Source: an uncultured Desulfobulbaceae bacterium
GTDB lineage: Bacteria > Desulfobacterota > Desulfobulbia > Desulfobulbales > Desulfocapsaceae
Assembly: GCA_903887485.1 (NCBI GenBank)
Contig: CAISPV010000006.1
Coordinates: forward strand, 16,805-80,804
DNA length: 64,000 nt
Direction: 5' to 3'
Of the stretch, positions 63,007 to 64,000 are shown in pieces. The stretch's first letter is position 1; the number at the start of each line of letters is the position of its first letter. The position numbers were made by a program, and so were the translations under genes. The notes beneath the pieces were generated by a model. The model saw only the letters and a list, made by a program, of their open reading frames with translations, did no database searches and was not told the origin of the DNA.

Positions 63007-63666
63007 ATGTTTACAGGCATTGTCGCAGGTACGGGCATATTGCGGGGGAGACGAGGCGCTGGCGGTGGTCTGGCCTTTGACCTTGAGGCGGGATTTGATC
63101 TGGCTGACCCGGAAGAAGGGGAGTCCATTGCCATTAATGGTATCTGTCTGACGGCGTATGCCATAGCATCCCGACGTTTCACTGTGGATGTATCGCCTGA
63201 AACCCTGACGCGTTCTACCCTGGGAGAGCTTAGCGTTGGCGCTTCGGTCAACATGGAACGGGCCTTGCGGCTGTCTGACAGGTTGGGAGGACACATCGTT
63301 TCCGGTCATGTTGATTGCGTGGCCACAGTGCGGGAACGACGACCTGCAGGTGCCTTTACCCTTTTCACCTTTTCCTTGTCCGAGCAATGGAGCCGGTATG
63401 TTATTGAAAAGGGATCGGTTACGATTGATGGGGTCAGTCTGACCGTGAACAGTTGCAGTGCCGGGAGATTTGAGGTCTCGATTATTCCGCATACCCTGCA
63501 GGTGACTACCCTTGGTCGGTTAAAGATTGGTGACCGGGTGAATATCGAGGTCGATATTATCGGGAAATATGTGGAAAAGCTTCTTGCCGGTCAACCCTCT
63601 GAGTCTTCCGGACAGGAACAGGGGAAGATTAATTCTGCCTTTCTGGCAGAGCATGGCTTTTTTTGA
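63007..63666 (+). CDS. ribE: Riboflavin synthase, alpha subunit
   Basis: 219 residues. Two homologous lumazine-binding domains: the first opens MFTGIVAGTGIL and contains INGICLTAY and SGHVDCVATV; the second contains IDGVSLTVNSCS. It dismutates two 6,7-dimethyl-8-ribityllumazine molecules to riboflavin. Family length is about 200-220, so it is complete. Followed 66 bases later by ribB/ribBA. I see no FMN riboswitch before it. Confidence 0.95.
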   Translation: MFTGIVAGTGILRGRRGAGGGLAFDLEAGFDLADPEEGESIAINGICLTAYAIASRRFTVDVSPETLTRSTLGELSVGASVNMERALRLSDRLGGHIVSGHVDCVATVRERRPAGAFTLFTFSLSEQWSRYVIEKGSVTIDGVSLTVNSCSAGRFEVSIIPHTLQVTTLGRLKIGDRVNIEVDIIGKYVEKLLAGQPSESSGQEQGKINSAFLAEHGFF

Positions 63667-63732
63667 TTCTCTCTACTTCTTTATGGGTGAAGGGGTAAAA
63701 TACAGGTTCTTTAAAATACAAGGTATGTGATC

Positions 63733-64000
63733 ATGGCAGTCAGTTCAATTGAGGAAGTAATAAAAGATATCAAGGCCGGGAAGATGGTTATTCTGGTTGA
63801 TGATGAAGATCGGGAAAATGAGGGCGATCTCTGTATGGCTGCTGAGGCGGTCACCCCTGAGGCCATTAATTTCATGGCCAGGCATGGCCGGGGATTGATC
63901 TGTCTGACCCTGAGCCCGGATCTCGTGGATAAATTGCAATTGCCGATGATGGTGAATGATAACCAGTCTCCTTACGGTACCGGTTTTACTATCAGTATCG
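63733..64000 (+). CDS. 3,4-dihydroxy-2-butanone 4-phosphate synthase, partial (ribB or ribBA)
   Basis: Only the first 89 codons are in the window; the gene runs off the end. It starts at the ATG at 63733 and carries the diagnostic acidic loop [12 protein letters not shown] and the [13 protein letters not shown] strand. It converts ribulose 5-phosphate to the four-carbon riboflavin precursor. Whether a GTP cyclohydrolase II domain is fused at the C-terminus (RibBA) cannot be seen. With ribE it forms a rib operon. Confidence 0.93.
   Translation, partial: MAVSSIEEVIKDIKAGKMVILVDDEDRENEGDLCMAAEAVTPEAINFMARHGRGLICLTLSPDLVDKLQLPMMVNDNQSPYGTGFTISI

Noticed and set aside
62987-63732. FMN riboswitch for ribE/ribB
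   Set aside because: Only 20 bases separate the TPR gene from ribE and 66 bases precede ribB, too short for the element.

Overview
The window looks like a chromosome segment of an anaerobic Desulfobacterota (deltaproteobacterial) bacterium, probably a sulfate or sulfur metaboliser of the Desulfobulbales/Desulfocapsa type. This is inferred from gene families and gene order: TauE/SafE exporters, several stand-alone receivers with paired Cache-domain kinases, sigma-54 control, a DVU0298-like HEAT protein and the mre/rod block. No rRNA gene is present. Base composition is mid-range, with an AT-richer stretch around 30-34 kb.

Region by region. 0.3-7.7 kb: a compact restriction-modification cassette (beta-class methyltransferase, DUF1016 nuclease, helicase-nuclease) ending at the 3' side of a tRNA-Arg gene, as an integrated island would. 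8.1-9.4 kb: NhaD Na+/H+ antiporter. 9.4-19.9 kb: a signalling locus built around a sigma-54 activator. On the minus strand it holds a kinase, a receiver, a NifX-like protein and the activator. On the plus strand, behind a good -24/-12 promoter, it holds three proteins sharing an 'AITFAEAGE' motif, then a Fis-like protein, a second kinase/receiver pair, a TauE/SafE permease and a two-helix membrane partner. 20.0-23.0 kb: a PEP-synthase-like protein followed one base later by a receiver. 23.2-25.7 kb: a site-2 protease and an AAA-SPOR protein with a 6 x 15-residue repeat.

26.1-33.9 kb: another TauE permease, then a surface-glycan cassette with a decayed glycosyltransferase, WbqC, a GtrB-like glycosyltransferase, a methyltransferase, a NeuD-like acyltransferase, a short beta-propeller protein, an SMR-type flippase, a WecE aminotransferase and a GtrII-like membrane glycosyltransferase. 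34.2-40.7 kb: acetolactate synthase, a sensor kinase carrying CxxCH, aat, a Cys4 protein, serS and tRNA-Ala. 41.0-46.8 kb: mreB-mreC-mreD-mrdA-rodA, the cell-elongation machinery. 47.0-53.5 kb: an HPF/cold-shock fusion, nadA, polA, a small basic protein missed by the ORF track, a cold-shock protein and an RhlE-type helicase. 54.1-58.7 kb: thiE, a Cys-rich protein, hflC/hflK and a rhomboid protease. 59.2-64.0 kb: tRNA-Leu, ribF, two TPR proteins around a HEAT-repeat protein, ribE, and the start of ribB/ribBA, cut by the window end.

The best candidates for something little described are the sigma-54/'FAEAGE' locus (13.7-15.2 kb, with its mirrored kinase-receiver pairs), the PEP-synthase-like/receiver pair, and two families of dispersed intergenic repeats sharing a TAACGRC core. 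All functional statements come from reading motifs; no database search was run.
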